Below are positions 7,964 to 16,502 of a stretch of DNA of 64,000 bases, piece by piece; within the stretch, counting starts at the first letter, position 1; each line of letters begins with the position of its first letter. The position numbers and the translations under genes are program-made. This stretch comes from Devosia sp. ZB163. Lineage in GTDB: Bacteria; Pseudomonadota; Alphaproteobacteria; Rhizobiales; Devosiaceae. The notes under the pieces are model-generated. The model was not told the origin of the DNA. It saw nothing but the letters and a program-made list of their open reading frames with translations, and searched no databases. The stretch covers positions 601,778 through 665,777 of the forward strand of contig NZ_JAQRMY010000001.1 of the NCBI RefSeq assembly GCF_028613635.1, in the 5' to 3' direction.

Positions 7964-10333
7964 ATGGTACGTTCGATGCGGCTCAAGGAAATCCTGGTCC
8001 TTCACCATAGCCACCTCGACGTGGGCTATACCCATAGCCAGCCGGTGGTCTGGGAGCTGCATCGGGAGTACATCGACCAGGCGCTGGAGCTGCTCGAACA
8101 GACCGCCGACTGGCCGGAGGCGGTTCGTCCGAAATGGACCTGCGAGGTGACGGCGCCGGTCACCCGGTGGCTCGAGACGGCCAGTGCCGGGGACCAGGAG
8201 CGGTTCCATCGCTTCGTACGGGACGGGCGGTTGGCGATCGGGGCGCTGCAGTACAACCTCACGCCGCTCAACTCGGTGGAGCAGCTGGCGCGGCAGCTGG
8301 CGCCGATCGGTGGTTTGCGGGAGCGCTTCGGGGCGCGGATCAACACGGCCCTGCAGCATGACGTGACCGGCGTTCCCTGGCCGCTGGCCGACCTGCTGCT
8401 CGATAACGGCGTCGAGCTGCTGATCATGGCGGTGAACCGCCACCTCGGTGGCATCGTCACGCCGCGCCCGGGTGTGTTCCGCTGGCAGACGCCGGACGGG
8501 CGCGAGCTCAGGGTGATGAACGGCAATCACTACACCATGTTCGACCAGATCCTCCTGACCTGGGAGCGCTCGCTCGACGCCATGGAGCGCGGGCTCGGTC
8601 AGTATGTCGAGCACCTCGACCAGATCGGCTACCCGCACGACTTCCTCTACCTCACGACGACCGCGCCGCCCGAGATGTGGGATAACGCACCGCCCAATCC
8701 GGCCGTCGCCAAGCTGATCCGGCAATGGAACGAGGCCGGACGCGAGCCGCCGATCCGCTACGTCACCAGCGAGGACCTGGCGGAGCGGATCAAGGCGATC
8801 CCCGCGGCCGAGTTGCCGCTGCTGTCGGGCGACTGGACCGACTACTGGAATTTCGGCTGCGCCAGCACGGCGGCGGACGTTGCGCGGTCGCGCGCCGCCA
8901 AGCGGATGCTGTCGACGGCCCGAACGTTACGGAGTGAGCCGCCGGCGCCCGCCGTCCAACGGGTGGAGGAGCGTGCCCGCGACCTGCTCGATCTGTTCGA
9001 CGAACACACCTGGGGCTATTGGGACACGCTCGGGCAAACCGAAGCCGGCGCGATCCAGGACCGGCTGAAGGCCGCGCCGGCGATCGAGGCAGGGGAGTTG
9101 GCGCGCTACGTCCTCGTCGACCAGCTCGACGCCACGGCCGGCAACCCTGCGCATTCCGAAGTCGCCCCGGACCACGTCGTGTTCGCCAATCCGTCGCCGG
9201 TTGAACGCCGGGAGTATGTCGAGGTGCCCAGGGACTGGCGGAGGCCCGGACCGCGGCTGCGGGCGGAGCGGCTGAAATCGGAGCCGCTGGGCGCGACGGA
9301 TGTCTGCGGTCCGCTCGAGGTTCCGGCGCACGGCGTGCTGCGCGTGCCGTTGGCGGAACTGGTGCCCGCTGCGGACGATCCGGCCGTGTGGCACGAGGAT
9401 CGCCGCGCCGCCGAGACGGTGCAGGCGTTCAACAATGCGCTCCTGAGCAATGCCCGCAAGGGCGATGCGGTAATCGAGTCGCCTGCGCACCGGCTGACCT
9501 ACGATCCGTCGAACGGACGAATCCTCGGTCTCTTCGACAAGGCGCTTGGCTGGGATGTCGTCCCGGCGGGCGGCGCGTATGAGCTGTTCGACTTCGTGCG
9601 CGAGCGTCCCGATGCGCTGGTCGATGGCAGCCGCAACGCCTACTACGAGCGCAATCTCGATTGGGAGAAGATCGACCGCTCGTGCTGGAAGCCGTGGCGC
9701 GCCGTGCGGGAACGGGCAACCCGGCTGGTCGAGTGCGGCGTCACGCGTACCGCTGGAAGCGTCACGCTGGAGCGGCGCTTCGCGGCGCCGGGGACCAACG
9801 GGCTGACGCAGCGGATCACGCTCAGGGCCGATACCCCGGTCATCGCCATCGAGTGCGAGATCGACAAGCTCGCCGATGCCGAGCCCGAGGCCATCTACTT
9901 CGTGCTGCCGCTCAACCTCGCGGAGGGCTGGCGCTGCCATTTCGATACGGCGGGCCTGCCGGTCGAACTGGATGCCGAGCAACTGCCTGGCGCGTGCCGC
10001 AACTGGTTCACGGCGGAGTCGTTCATGGCGATCCATAACGGGGAGCGCGGCGCGACGCTGTTCTGCCCGGATGCGCCGATGGGCATGGCAGGCGGCTTCC
10101 ACTTCGGTCCGCCGCTCGAGGCGATCCCGCGCGACGCCGATCCGCTGCTGCTGGCCTGGCCGATGAACAATTACTGGAACACGAACTTCCCGCTGGTCCA
10201 GTCCGGCCGGCACACGTTCCGCTACGGGCTCCAGACCCATGCCGGCTTCGATGCGCAGCGGGCGCTGGACGCGGCTTCGGCCTTCGCCAACCCGATCATC
10301 GCCCACCCGGGATTTTCGCGGAACGAGCGCTGA
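7964..10333 (+). CDS. Glycoside hydrolase family 38-like (alpha-mannosidase-related) protein
   Basis: A 789-residue protein with a GH38-type N-terminal domain. HSHLDVGYTH (residues 15-24) gives the His and Asp zinc ligands, and LQHDVTGVPWP near residue 133 carries the nucleophile-like Asp. A helical middle region and a large C-terminal beta-sandwich domain follow. No signal peptide is seen, so it should act in the cytoplasm on an imported oligosaccharide or glycoside. A second in-frame ATG at 7976 is possible. It converges on the mannonate dehydratase operon, consistent with use of a mannose- or uronate-containing sugar. The exact linkage cleaved is unknown. Confidence 0.8.
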   Translation: MVRSMRLKEILVLHHSHLDVGYTHSQPVVWELHREYIDQALELLEQTADWPEAVRPKWTCEVTAPVTRWLETASAGDQERFHRFVRDGRLAIGALQYNLTPLNSVEQLARQLAPIGGLRERFGARINTALQHDVTGVPWPLADLLLDNGVELLIMAVNRHLGGIVTPRPGVFRWQTPDGRELRVMNGNHYTMFDQILLTWERSLDAMERGLGQYVEHLDQIGYPHDFLYLTTTAPPEMWDNAPPNPAVAKLIRQWNEAGREPPIRYVTSEDLAERIKAIPAAELPLLSGDWTDYWNFGCASTAADVARSRAAKRMLSTARTLRSEPPAPAVQRVEERARDLLDLFDEHTWGYWDTLGQTEAGAIQDRLKAAPAIEAGELARYVLVDQLDATAGNPAHSEVAPDHVVFANPSPVERREYVEVPRDWRRPGPRLRAERLKSEPLGATDVCGPLEVPAHGVLRVPLAELVPAADDPAVWHEDRRAAETVQAFNNALLSNARKGDAVIESPAHRLTYDPSNGRILGLFDKALGWDVVPAGGAYELFDFVRERPDALVDGSRNAYYERNLDWEKIDRSCWKPWRAVRERATRLVECGVTRTAGSVTLERRFAAPGTNGLTQRITLRADTPVIAIECEIDKLADAEPEAIYFVLPLNLAEGWRCHFDTAGLPVELDAEQLPGACRNWFTAESFMAIHNGERGATLFCPDAPMGMAGGFHFGPPLEAIPRDADPLLLAWPMNNYWNTNFPLVQSGRHTFRYGLQTHAGFDAQRALDAASAFANPIIAHPGFSRNER

Positions 10334-10348
10334 TCGCTGCGGGGAGTG

Positions 10349-10370
10349 GGGAGGCGGTTGCCCGCCTCCC
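10349..10370. terminator. Bidirectional hairpin between convergent genes
   Basis: GGGAGGCGG/CCGCCTCCC (10349-10357 with 10362-10370), a perfect 9-bp stem, sits in the 46-bp gap between the GH38-like gene and uxuA. Confidence 0.6.
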
Positions 10371-10379
10371 GCGATAACG

Positions 10380-11429
10380 TCAGGCCTTGCCGAGGAACTC
10401 GGCCATCCTGATCAGGCCCTGCATGTAGCCGATGGCGTGCGAGCGGCCGCGGTGGTTCCAGTCGCTGTCGCCGTCCATCTTGGGGACGTGGTCGTCGAGG
10501 AGGAACCCGTCGAAGCCGTTCTTGGCGAGGAGCACGATGACCTCGGCCGGGTCGAAATTGCCGTCGCCGATGAAGCACTCGACGAAGTTCGGGACCGAGC
10601 CCTTCACGTCGCGGAAGTGGATGTAGGAGATGCGGCCCTTGGGGGCGAAGTACTCGATCATCTCGTTGACGTTGGCCTTGCCGCCTTCCATCTCCGAGCA
10701 GCAGCCGAGGCAGAGGTCGAGCGACCAGGCTTCCGAGCGGCCGACGAGGTCGTAGGCCTTCTTGAAGTTCTCGGGCTTGTAGAAGAGGCGGGCGACGCCG
10801 CCCAGCATCGGCACCGGCGGATCGTCGGGGTGCAGGGCGAGCTTCAGGCCCTCCTCCTCGGCGACCGGCAGCACGGCCTTCATGAAGTACTCGTAGTTGC
10901 TCCACATCTGCTCTTCGGTGATCAGCGGGCCGTCCTTGCCGAACAGCGGCATCGAGGAGGCGCGGCCGAGCGTCGTCGGCATGAACGAGCGGAGCAGTTC
11001 GAGATTGTCGATGTTGGCTTCGACCACGGCCATGTCGAACTGGCGGGCGACGGCGCCGCCGCGGGTCGCGGCGTCACGCTTGGTGGTCCAGACCGAGTTG
11101 GGCATGAAGTGGAGGCCGAGCACCGGGATGCCGGCGCGGGCGACGGCGCGGATCGTCGCCTGGTAGTTCTCGATCTGCTCGTCGCGGCCGTCGAGGCCCA
11201 TCATCGCCTTGTGGTAGAAATGCGTCGGGACGTTTTCGATCGCCTCGAACTTGAGGCCGGCGGCTTCCACCTGGTCGACCAGTGCGCGAACGTCCTTCTG
11301 CTCCCAGCGGCTGTCGCCGGGGAGCGTGGGATTGTTCATCTGCAACCCGGTGGCGCCGATCTGCGCCGCAAAGCGGAGCCTTTCCTCGCTCAGCTCGTGG
11401 AACTGGCCTACCGCAACCCTGATACCCAT
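10380..11429 (-). CDS. uxuA: Mannonate dehydratase (UxuA family, TIM barrel)
   Basis: A 349-residue UxuA-type enzyme converting D-mannonate to 2-keto-3-deoxy-D-gluconate in hexuronate catabolism. Recognisable segments are GATGLQMNNPTLPG near the N-terminus, LALHPDDPPVP (metal-site His and Asp), LCLGCCSEM, IHFRDVKG and the C-terminal GRSHAIGYMQGL. It is the last gene of a minus-strand operon behind a binding protein and two permeases, so the importer should feed it. It is unrelated in fold to the ManD-type gene 6 kb upstream, so the locus carries two candidate routes to the same product. Confidence 0.9.
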   Translation of the reverse strand: MGIRVAVGQFHELSEERLRFAAQIGATGLQMNNPTLPGDSRWEQKDVRALVDQVEAAGLKFEAIENVPTHFYHKAMMGLDGRDEQIENYQATIRAVARAGIPVLGLHFMPNSVWTTKRDAATRGGAVARQFDMAVVEANIDNLELLRSFMPTTLGRASSMPLFGKDGPLITEEQMWSNYEYFMKAVLPVAEEEGLKLALHPDDPPVPMLGGVARLFYKPENFKKAYDLVGRSEAWSLDLCLGCCSEMEGGKANVNEMIEYFAPKGRISYIHFRDVKGSVPNFVECFIGDGNFDPAEVIVLLAKNGFDGFLLDDHVPKMDGDSDWNHRGRSHAIGYMQGLIRMAEFLGKA

Positions 11430-11555
11430 CGTTCTCTTTCCAATTCTCGAAGTCAGTTCGTTGTTTTCACTGAGTTATCCCCGCGAAAGCGGGGATACCC
11501 GTCTCGTGGTCGCTGTCCACACGCACCGACGGCGATAGGGACGCGCGTACTGAGG

Positions 11556-12440
11556 TCATCCCTTCACGCTGCCCTCGGTCATGCCCGCCACCATGAAGCG
11601 CTGGGCGACGAAATAGAGGATCATCAGCGGCACCGACGAGATGGCGGCGCCCGCCATCAGCGGCCCCCATGGGAGCACGTCGGAGGTGATGAGATAGTTG
11701 AGGGCGAGCGGCGCGGTGCGCACACTTTCCGAGGTGGTGAGGACGAGCGCGAACAGCAGCTCGTTCCAGGCGCCGGTGAAGGTGAAGATGGCGACGGCGG
11801 CGAGGCCGGGGGCCGAGAGCGGCAGCGTGATCCTGAGCAGCGCGCCGAAGCGGGTCAGCCCGTCGATCATCCCCTGTTCCTCAAGCTCGCGCGGCACGCC
11901 GCGGAAATAGCCCTGCAGCAGCCAGGTCGAGAGCGGCAGCGAGAAGGTGAGGTAGACGAGGATGAGGCCCTGCAGCGAGTTGCCGAGCTTGAGCTGCGCC
12001 ATGACGATCGACAGCGGAATGAACAGCAGCGAGCCGGGGGTGAGGTAGGCGAAGAGGATCAGCCGGCCGATCACGCCGCGGAAGCGGTAGCGGAAGCGCA
12101 CCATCGAATAGGCGGCGAACGACGAGATGACCACCGAGATCACCGTGACGGTCGAGGCGACGATGAAGCTGTTGCGGATGGATAGCAGGAACTGCCCGTC
12201 GGCGAGGAGCTTGGAGAAGTTGTCGAGCGTGAAGGTCTTCGGCCACAGGGACGGGACGCGATAGATCTCGCGCGGCAGCTTCAGCGAAGTGACGATCATC
12301 CAGTAGATCGGGAACAGGACGAGGATCACCGCGATGATCAGAAGCGCGTAGCTGATCACGCGGCCGGTGATGAAGCGGCGGCGCGCCGAGGCGTTGGCAT
12401 TGATCGGCGCCGCACTGGCGACTTCAGCGAGGCTGGCCAT
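11556..12440 (-). CDS. Sugar ABC transporter permease (MalG type)
   Basis: A 294-residue inner-membrane permease. The cytoplasmic N-terminus ends in SARRRFITGR before the first helix (about residues 27-50). The coupling loop EEQGMIDGLTRFGALLRITL followed by P-L-S-A-P-G identifies it as the MalG-like partner. The start ATG overlaps the preceding permease stop by one base (TAATG), so a much longer open frame upstream is spurious. GAGGAG precedes it. Confidence 0.9.
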   Translation of the reverse strand: MASLAEVASAAPINANASARRRFITGRVISYALLIIAVILVLFPIYWMIVTSLKLPREIYRVPSLWPKTFTLDNFSKLLADGQFLLSIRNSFIVASTVTVISVVISSFAAYSMVRFRYRFRGVIGRLILFAYLTPGSLLFIPLSIVMAQLKLGNSLQGLILVYLTFSLPLSTWLLQGYFRGVPRELEEQGMIDGLTRFGALLRITLPLSAPGLAAVAIFTFTGAWNELLFALVLTTSESVRTAPLALNYLITSDVLPWGPLMAGAAISSVPLMILYFVAQRFMVAGMTEGSVKG

Positions 12441-13345
12441 TATTCCTCCCTCCGCATCATCAGCGAAGTGGCAAAGAGCACGAGAATGGACAGCACCGGC
12501 AGCATGTAGACCGAGACGGCTGCCGCCTCGCCGATGCGCTGCGTCTGCATGCCGAAATAGGCGAGCACCGGGAACACCATGGTGGCGTCGGACGGGCCGC
12601 CGGCAGTGAGCAGCCAGACGTGCTCGAAGCCGTTGGCAGTCCAGATCGAGCTCAGCAGCGTCGTGACGATGATGACCGGCAGGATCGACGGGATGGTGAC
12701 GTTCCAGAACCGCTGCCAGGTGTTGGCGCCGTCGACGATCGCCGCCTCGTAGAGTTCCTTGGGCACCGATTGGAGGGCCGCGAGGATCGAGATGAACCAG
12801 AACGGGAAGCCGCGCCACACCGAGGCGATGATCACCGAGGCCATCGCGGTCTGGCGGGTGCCGAGGAAGTCGATGACCTCGGGGTAGAGCCCGGTCTGGG
12901 TCAGGATGAGATTAATGCCGCCGCCGATCGGCTGGTACAGCACGCGCCAGGTGAGGAAGGCGACGAAGGCCGGCATGGCCCAGGGCAGCATCAGGAACGA
13001 ACGGAAGATGCCGCGGCCGGGGAGGTTCTGGTGCACCAGCAGCGCGAGGCCGAGGCCGATCACCAGCTTCAGCACGTCCGAGACGAGGACGATGGTGATG
13101 GTGTTCCAGATCGCGCTCCAGAAGGTGGAGGTTCCGGCGAGATACTCGAAGTTCTTGAAGCCGACGAACTGGCCGGTGCTGCCGACCACCATGTCGGTGA
13201 ACGACACCCAGATGGCGAACAGGAACGGATAGGCGACGAGGCCGAGGATCAGCAGCACCACCGGCGCGACGAGCGCGTAGGCGAAGAGTTTTAGGCGGAA
13301 ACCGCCGCCGAAGCGGCGTCTCACAGGGCCGGTTTCGACTGTCAT
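12440..13345 (-). CDS. Sugar ABC transporter permease (MalF type)
   Basis: A 301-residue permease with about six membrane helices. The coupling loop reads LYEAAIVDGANTWQRFWNVT. The start was set at the ATG giving MTVETGPVRRRF; the open frame continues upstream only through the RIME-like repeat, where it encodes repeat-derived sequence. It forms a pair with the 11556-12440 product. No ATPase gene accompanies this operon. Confidence 0.9.
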   Translation of the reverse strand: MTVETGPVRRRFGGGFRLKLFAYALVAPVVLLILGLVAYPFLFAIWVSFTDMVVGSTGQFVGFKNFEYLAGTSTFWSAIWNTITIVLVSDVLKLVIGLGLALLVHQNLPGRGIFRSFLMLPWAMPAFVAFLTWRVLYQPIGGGINLILTQTGLYPEVIDFLGTRQTAMASVIIASVWRGFPFWFISILAALQSVPKELYEAAIVDGANTWQRFWNVTIPSILPVIIVTTLLSSIWTANGFEHVWLLTAGGPSDATMVFPVLAYFGMQTQRIGEAAAVSVYMLPVLSILVLFATSLMMRREE

Positions 13346-13362
13346 CTCGTGGTGCCCGCCTG

Positions 13363-13516
13363 CCTTCTCCCCTTGTGGGAGAAGGTGGCGCGAAGCGCCG
13401 GATGAGGGGTCCCGCAACCGGAGGTTGCGCGATTGGAGCGGAGCGACGAGCGAGGGCGTGTGCTGAAGCAACCCCTCATCCGCCCTTCGGGCACCTTCTC
13501 CCACAAGGGGAGAAGG
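13363..13516. repeat. RIME-like palindromic mosaic element, copy 2 (best preserved)
   Basis: A 154-bp element with perfect 24-bp terminal inverted repeats (13363-13386 and 13493-13516), each itself a CCTTCTCCCCTTGTGGGAGA-type hairpin. Inner arms GGATGAGGGGT (13400-13410) and ACCCCTCATCC (13471-13481) also match. It lies between the binding-protein and permease genes of one operon, so it is transcribed and could fold into a long hairpin. Confidence 0.85.
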
Positions 13517-13612
13517 CACTCAGCCTCGTCATTCGTGGCCATCGAAAATGCCATCCAAAAACACCCGCGGATGGTCCCGGGAGAGACCATCCGCGGCAGG
13601 GAGGAATTCAGG

Positions 13613-14935
13613 TCAGTACTTGTCGTAGATCGCCTGGCCTTGGGTCTGTGCTTCGGCGATCGCCTTGTCGAAGTCCCAGCCATCCACCACCACGCGCTGG
13701 GCGAGCTTGGGGATGAGGAAGTTGGAGCCGAAATCGGCGAAGGCGGCGTTGTTGACGTCCGGGTAGGCCGGGGCCGTGCCGTTCTTGGCGAGGCCGAGCA
13801 GGCCGACGAGGATGGTGTTGGTGCCATCGAACGCCTGCAGCTTTTCCTGGTTCGCCAGCACCGGGCCATAGATCGCCACGTTGAAGTAGGCGTTCATGAA
13901 CTCGGGCGAGGACAGGTGCTCGAGCAGCGCCCTGGCTTCGTCCTGCACCGGGCTCCCCTTAGTGATGGCACGCAGCTGCACGTCGATCGGCGAGATGATG
14001 CCCTTCGGCCCGCCCGGCAGCGGCGAGAAGGCGCTGGCTTCGAACAGCTCCGGATCGTCCTTGCGTGCGGCGATACCGACCGAACCGGTATTGGCGATGA
14101 AACCGGCCTGGCCCGACAGGTAGGCCTGGTTGTCGCCGGCGCCGTCCCAGGTGGTGTTGCCGGGCGAGAACAGGCCCTTGTCCCAGGCGTTCTTGAGCCA
14201 GGTGAGCCACAGGCGGGTTTCGGGCGAGTCGATCGTCACCTTCTTGCCCGCGTCATCGGCGATGCGGCCGCCGAACGACTGCAGCACCGCGACCTGGAGG
14301 TTCGCGTCGCCGACATTGGAGAGCGCGAGGCCGAGGCCCGAGACCGGGGCCTTGTTGATGGCTTCGGCCTGCGTCACCAGTTCGTCCCAGGTCTTGGGCG
14401 CCTCGGTGAAGCCGGCGGGCTCGAGCAGGTCCTTTCGGCGCAGCAGCAGGTTGCCGTTGACGCCGAACGGAATGCCGACGCGGGCGATGCCACCGTCAGC
14501 GGTGAGGTCGGACGCGGTATCGGGACCGGCGAACCAGCCGCCCTGCGCGTCGCCGATCTTCTTGTAGAGGTCGCCGACATCGGAGAACTGGCTCTGCCGC
14601 GCCAGCAGGCGGGCGAGGCCGAGCCCCATGTCGAGGGCATCGGGCATGGTGTTGGACGACACCGCCGCCGAGACCTTCTGGGTGGTCTCGTTCTGGTTGA
14701 TCATCACCACTTCGGTGGCGACGCCGTTGTCGGCGCCCCAGGCGTTGATCGTGTCGGCGAGGAGCTTGTTAGCGTCGTCCGAGAAGATCAGCCCGCCCCA
14801 GTAGGTGAGCTTCTTGCCCTGCGCGATGGCGGGCATCGGGAAGCCGCTTGCGGCGGCGACGGCGAGGCCGCTGGCGGCCGTTGCCAATACGCGACGACGC
14901 GACCAACCGCGCTGGTTGTTCTTGATTTCGGTCAT
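13613..14935 (-). CDS. ABC transporter sugar-binding protein with Tat signal
   Basis: A 440-residue family 1 solute-binding protein. The N-terminus NNQRGWSRRRVLATAAS with a following Ala/Gly-rich core is a twin-arginine signal, cleaved near AIAQG. The mature protein starts KLTYWGGLIF, the usual first strand. It is the first gene of the operon that runs through two permeases to uxuA, separated from the permeases by the large palindromic repeat. Its ligand is probably a hexuronate- or mannose-derived sugar, by context only. Confidence 0.9.
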   Translation of the reverse strand: MTEIKNNQRGWSRRRVLATAASGLAVAAASGFPMPAIAQGKKLTYWGGLIFSDDANKLLADTINAWGADNGVATEVVMINQNETTQKVSAAVSSNTMPDALDMGLGLARLLARQSQFSDVGDLYKKIGDAQGGWFAGPDTASDLTADGGIARVGIPFGVNGNLLLRRKDLLEPAGFTEAPKTWDELVTQAEAINKAPVSGLGLALSNVGDANLQVAVLQSFGGRIADDAGKKVTIDSPETRLWLTWLKNAWDKGLFSPGNTTWDGAGDNQAYLSGQAGFIANTGSVGIAARKDDPELFEASAFSPLPGGPKGIISPIDVQLRAITKGSPVQDEARALLEHLSSPEFMNAYFNVAIYGPVLANQEKLQAFDGTNTILVGLLGLAKNGTAPAYPDVNNAAFADFGSNFLIPKLAQRVVVDGWDFDKAIAEAQTQGQAIYDKY

Positions 14936-15117
14936 GCTCTCCTCCGTGAGCTCCTGCTATCCCCTGGCGGGAAGGCCGGCACGGCGCAGCGGGACGGCCC
15001 GACGGGCCGCCGTCATCCGATACGTCGTACTGCTCCTCCGCGCCGCTCCCTTTCGCGGGCCACACCGAGAGGCGCAGCCACGCTCAGTCCCGTAGTCCGA
15101 CGCTTTAAATATATTTA

Positions 15118-15130
15118 TTATTCTGAATAA
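15118..15130. promoter_or_regulatory. Operator candidate for the GntR regulator
   Basis: TTATTCTGAATAA is a perfect 6-1-6 palindrome in the AT-rich gap between the divergent binding-protein and GntR genes. A partial second copy (GTATTCTG, 15135-15142) follows. Confidence 0.5.
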
Positions 15131-15184
15131 GAGCGTATTCTGCGGTTCAAACAGCTGTCAATGCGTCGCTAATAGGAGAAATGG

Positions 15185-15835
15185 ATGAGAGGTGAAATCG
15201 AGAACGCCGGGTACCAGGCGTTCTTCGGTGCCTTGATCGAGGGTCGGCTGAAGCTCGGCCAGACCCTGACGCAGGAAGAATTGTGCCAGGTGGTGGGCCT
15301 GTCGCTCTCGCCCATGCGCGAGACGACGACGCTGCTCGAGGCCGAGGGGCTGATCACCGTCCGCCGCAAGGTCGGCATCACCATTTTCTATCCGGACGTG
15401 AAGTTCGTCGGGAACTGCTTCCAGTTCCGCGGCGTGCTCGAACGCGAGGGGCTGCGCAAGTTCGCGCAGACCGTGACGGCCGGCTGGATCGAGGCCATGC
15501 GCGGCGAGCATCTCGGGATCATCGACTTCGTCCGCAAGGTCAACGACATGGAGCGCTACCGCGTCCCGGTGAAGCTGCTCGAGCGCAAGTTCCACGACAC
15601 CTTCGTCGACGCCTTCGAGAACGACCAGATCAGCGTCAACTATGCCCGGCTGACCCAGAAGATGTACCTGCTGCGCCTGCACAACCTCAACGCCGTGGGA
15701 CCGGCCCAGACCGTCACGTCGATGGAGGAGCACCTCGCCATCCTCGACGGGCTGGCGGCCGGTGATGTCGAGGGCGCCATCGACGCGCTCGACCTCCACC
15801 TGCAGGGCGTGCTGCACCGGGTCCTGACGGCCTAG
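15185..15835 (+). CDS. GntR-family transcriptional regulator (FadR/FCD subfamily)
   Basis: A 216-residue regulator. The winged-helix N-terminal domain has LTQEELCQVVGLSLSPMRET (recognition helix, about residues 29-48) and the wing LLEAEGLITVRR. The rest is an all-helical FCD effector domain with a metal-type His (KFHDTF) and late histidines (HLAIL, HLQGVLH). It is divergent from the binding-protein/uxuA operon and separated by an AT-rich palindrome, so it probably controls that operon in response to a sugar acid. GGAG lies seven bases before the ATG. Confidence 0.9.
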   Translation: MRGEIENAGYQAFFGALIEGRLKLGQTLTQEELCQVVGLSLSPMRETTTLLEAEGLITVRRKVGITIFYPDVKFVGNCFQFRGVLEREGLRKFAQTVTAGWIEAMRGEHLGIIDFVRKVNDMERYRVPVKLLERKFHDTFVDAFENDQISVNYARLTQKMYLLRLHNLNAVGPAQTVTSMEEHLAILDGLAAGDVEGAIDALDLHLQGVLHRVLTA

Positions 15836-16281
15836 ACGGCGTCTCCGGTCGGGCTTTCGACGCCGCGGCGGACGTTGGTCTCGTGGTCGTGGAGGACCAC
15901 GAGGACGGCGGCGACGAGCCCGCCGAGCAATCCGGCGAGGAACCCGATCGCCATGCTGTCCCCGATCTCCATGAGCCGGCCGATGCCGCTGGCCGCAAGG
16001 CCCGCTGCGACAGCCGTGACGAACGCGCCGACCCAGACCGAGAGCGGCGGATGGCGCTCGCGATCGTCCAGAAAGAATCTCGGCAGCGAGCTGCCTACGA
16101 AGCGGCGCAACAGGATCTCGGCAGCGATGCCACAGAAGGCGGCGACGATGCCGACCGAGGCGCGGCCCGCGTCCGTATCGTCGAAGATCGCGCCGACAAG
16201 CGTGCCGACCAGCGTCGAGATGATGACGGCGGCGAGAATGTAGAAGGTGACTTCGTAACTGGCCTTCGGACGATCCGGCAT
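15832..16281 (-). CDS. Small membrane protein, unknown function
   Basis: A 149-residue protein with four predicted membrane helices (about residues 11-33, 40-60, 80-103 and 110-132) and a charged RRFVGSSLPRFFLDDRERH cytoplasmic loop. It converges on the GntR gene with stop codons overlapping. No family is recognised, and its place beside sugar genes seems incidental. Confidence 0.65.
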   Translation of the reverse strand: MPDRPKASYEVTFYILAAVIISTLVGTLVGAIFDDTDAGRASVGIVAAFCGIAAEILLRRFVGSSLPRFFLDDRERHPPLSVWVGAFVTAVAAGLAASGIGRLMEIGDSMAIGFLAGLLGGLVAAVLVVLHDHETNVRRGVESPTGDAV

Positions 16282-16502
16282 TTCGCACTCCGATCACTCA
16301 CGGCCCGAGCGGGAGCGTAGCGCGGGCGGGGGAGGCGGGCAATGCCGGGCTGGTGTCCGCCACCGCCCCCTCCGCCGCCCCCCTCCGCAGGTCGCATTTC
16401 GACGCCCGTTGACTCCATTTCCGCTTCGAGCTTAGCCTGTACCTAATGTGAAACGCTCGTTCCAGATGCGGAACGCACGGCGGGCGGTGGAGGAGAGATC
16501 CG

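Noticed and set aside
13363-13516. Could the inverted repeats be the ends of an insertion sequence
   Set aside because: Only 154 bp with no transposase and no target-site duplication seen; the RIME-like class explains it better.
13433-15130. 565-codon plus-strand frame
   Set aside because: Antisense to the Tat binding-protein gene and starts inside the palindromic repeat.
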